Assembly: GCA_028819675.1 (NCBI GenBank)
Contig: JAPPKT010000442.1
Span: forward strand, 1-9,225
Direction: 5' to 3'
Length of the DNA: 9,225 bases
Source: Caldilineaceae bacterium
GTDB lineage: Bacteria > Chloroflexota > Anaerolineae > Caldilineales > Caldilineaceae
Under the pieces are notes generated by a model, which was given only the letters and a program-made list of their open reading frames with translations, did no database searches and was not told where the DNA came from. The position numbers were made by a program, and so were the translations under genes. Positions 8,026 to 9,225 of this stretch are shown here, one piece after another (positions within the stretch are counted from its first letter, which is position 1; each line of letters starts with the position of its first letter).

Positions 8026-8946
8026 ATGATTGTTGACGCCCACAGCCACGTGTTTCCTCGGATCCATGGTCAGAATGGCGCCGGTCCGACACGAGGAACC
8101 GGTTATGGGCGTGCCATCATCGGCGGCGAGGAGGTCCAGGTAACTCTGCCCATGGGTGAAGGGTTGGCTTATTCGCCGGAGCAACTGCTGGCCAATTTGG
8201 ACTGGGGCGGGGTGGAGAAGGCTGTGCTCTTGCAGGGCCCCATGTATGGAGAGTGCAACCGGTACGCAATGGATGCGCTGCAGCAGTACCCTGAGAGGTT
8301 GGTTGGCGCCGCTTATTTCGATCCGTGGATGGACGACAGCCGTACGACTTTTGAATCGACGCTGGCGTCGCCGGGCTTTTGCGCGGTCAAGCTGGAGTGC
8401 TCGGTCCCTTCGGGACTGTGCGGAATTCACCCGGAAGCGCAGTTGGGGGCTCCCGAATTAGACTGGCTGTGGCAGGAGATAGAGAGTCGAGGCCTGGTAT
8501 TGGTACTTGACCTGGGTGGGATTGGCAGTCGATCCTATCAGACGGATGCCGTGCGAAAGATTGCCGTGCGGCACCCCCGGCTGCGGATTGTAATCGCGCA
8601 CCTGGGTCAGCCCAGGCCGGAGGCGGAGTCGGTGCCCCGACTCTGGAAGCTGTGGGAGGAGCAGGTCGACCTGGGCTTGCTGGACAATGTGTGGTTCGAC
8701 TGTGCATCCCTTATTGCATTCGTCCAGGAAGAGGGCTACCCTTTCCCCAGTGTCGAACGCTACCTGCGGATGGGAATCGACCGAATCGGCGCGAGCAAAG
8801 TGATGTGGGGGACAGATCAGCCGGGAACCCTGTTGCACGCAACGTACAAGCAGTACGTCGAGCTGGCGAAGATCCACACTGCTTTCCTATCATCCAACGA
8901 ACAGGCGGGGGTATTGGGGGAGACTGCTCTACGCGTGTATGGATAA
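8026..8946 (+). CDS. Amidohydrolase-2 family metal-dependent hydrolase/decarboxylase
   Basis: This 306-residue TIM-barrel protein belongs to the ACMSD-related amidohydrolase-2 group (PF04909/COG2159 type). Members hydrolyse lactones or amides or decarboxylate aromatic and unsaturated acids. The first-strand metal motif DAHSHVFPR (H6, H8) is clear, as are VIAHLGQP with H192 and MWGTDQPG with D264, the family's conserved last-strand Asp. A central AVKLEC (K122) is also typical. At the place where members normally show a metal-binding His after strand five, in a pattern like LIHTG, this protein has VLDLGG with D162. The metal site may therefore differ or be single-metal with an Asp ligand. The ATG at 8026 follows GAGAG at 8015-8019. 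As last gene of the cluster it could open a lactone or decarboxylate an intermediate of the same pathway; no specific substrate can be assigned. Confidence 0.83.
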   Translation: MIVDAHSHVFPRIHGQNGAGPTRGTGYGRAIIGGEEVQVTLPMGEGLAYSPEQLLANLDWGGVEKAVLLQGPMYGECNRYAMDALQQYPERLVGAAYFDPWMDDSRTTFESTLASPGFCAVKLECSVPSGLCGIHPEAQLGAPELDWLWQEIESRGLVLVLDLGGIGSRSYQTDAVRKIAVRHPRLRIVIAHLGQPRPEAESVPRLWKLWEEQVDLGLLDNVWFDCASLIAFVQEEGYPFPSVERYLRMGIDRIGASKVMWGTDQPGTLLHATYKQYVELAKIHTAFLSSNEQAGVLGETALRVYG

Positions 8947-9225
8947 GTGAAGATCTATTGCAACAACCAAGCCGTGATGTGTGTGTACTGTGTACGGTCT
9001 GCCTAGGGTATGTACCGTCAGGATTTCTGTAGCGGGCTCGCGATGGTCATCGCGGTGGACGTTGGGCATAAATGGGAGTTGCCTCGCCTGTCTTGCCTGC
9101 GCTGGCACTTATTCGGAATCAGCCAAGACGCGGGGTGGGGGGGGGTGAAGCCCGGCCGCCGCGAGACGATAACTTCAAATTAGCCACACACTCGCTACGG
9201 CGCGGACAGGAGAGGGGGCGTTGGG
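8947..9225 (+). other. Non-coding 3' region after the last enzyme gene
   Basis: No credible gene was found on either strand in these 279 bases. The region contains an exact tandem heptamer TGTGTAC (8982-8995), a short palindrome (9039-9054) and a nine-G run (9137-9145). A purine-rich AGGAGAGGGGG (9208-9218) at the far end could be the ribosome binding site of a gene starting at or beyond the window edge (a TTG lies at 9221), but nothing confirms that. No T-rich intrinsic terminator was seen after the stop at 8944-8946. Confidence 0.5.
9039..9054. repeat. Short palindrome CGCGAT-GGTC-ATCGCG
   Basis: The two 6-base arms are exact reverse complements around a 4-base centre, 93 bases past the end of the amidohydrolase gene. 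It could be a small RNA hairpin at the end of the operon or a protein-binding operator. There is no T-run, so it is not a standard terminator, and palindromes of this size can arise by chance. Confidence 0.35.

Noticed and set aside
8995..9020. Hairpin ACGGT...ACCGT downstream of the amidohydrolase
   Set aside because: Only five base pairs with a 15-base loop and no T-run; it is not distinguishable from chance.
8652..9032. Plus-strand frame running past the end of the amidohydrolase
   Set aside because: Most of it overlaps the amidohydrolase in another frame and the composition is arginine/glycine/cysteine-rich without recognisable motifs; the part beyond 8946 is too short to support a gene.
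9132..9145. G-quadruplex
   Set aside because: GGGGT followed by nine G gives only three full GGG tracts plus two bases, so a three-layer quadruplex is not properly formed; a two-layer one is possible but weak.

Overview
The window is a single plus-strand run of nine genes: the end of a peptide-type ABC importer operon followed by four catabolic enzymes. The DNA is moderately GC-rich, and the genes are closely packed with clear purine-rich ribosome binding sites. No phage, insertion sequence, CRISPR, tRNA or rRNA signal was seen. The style of the binding protein's C-terminus, the long-loop second permease and the mix of enzymes resemble uncultivated Chloroflexota (Caldilinea/SAR202-like, often marine or sponge-associated). 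This assignment is an impression from memory of such proteins and is not proven by the window.

Bases 1-563 hold the C-terminal part of a family 5 extracellular solute-binding protein. A 145-base gap with a very strong GC hairpin (585-609) separates it from two permeases (709-1707 and 1707-2864, overlapping by one base) and two ATPases (about 2910-3962 and 3952-4986, overlapping by 11 bases). Together these five genes make a complete Dpp/Opp-type importer: binding protein, two membrane subunits and two nucleotide-binding subunits. The second permease carries an unusually long external loop of about 85 residues.

Bases 5030-8946 hold four enzymes in the same direction, with gaps of 32 to 72 bases. 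They are a DUF849 beta-keto acid cleavage enzyme (BKACE), a xylose-isomerase-like TIM-barrel isomerase/epimerase, a zinc-dependent medium-chain dehydrogenase with a GTG start, and an amidohydrolase-2 family metal-dependent hydrolase or decarboxylase. A workable but unproven reading is that the transporter brings in a small organic acid or conjugate, the hydrolase and isomerase prepare it, the dehydrogenase oxidises a hydroxyl to a ketone, and the BKACE splits the resulting beta-keto acid with acetyl-CoA into acetoacetate and a new acyl-CoA. The substrate cannot be named from the sequence.

Bases 8947-9225 contain no convincing gene. They hold a short palindrome, a tandem heptamer and a nine-G run. 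The most interesting points are the enzyme combination itself, the divergence of the BKACE from the characterised Kce enzyme, an Asp where the amidohydrolase family normally has a metal-binding His, and a possible 21-codon ORF translationally coupled to the dehydrogenase.
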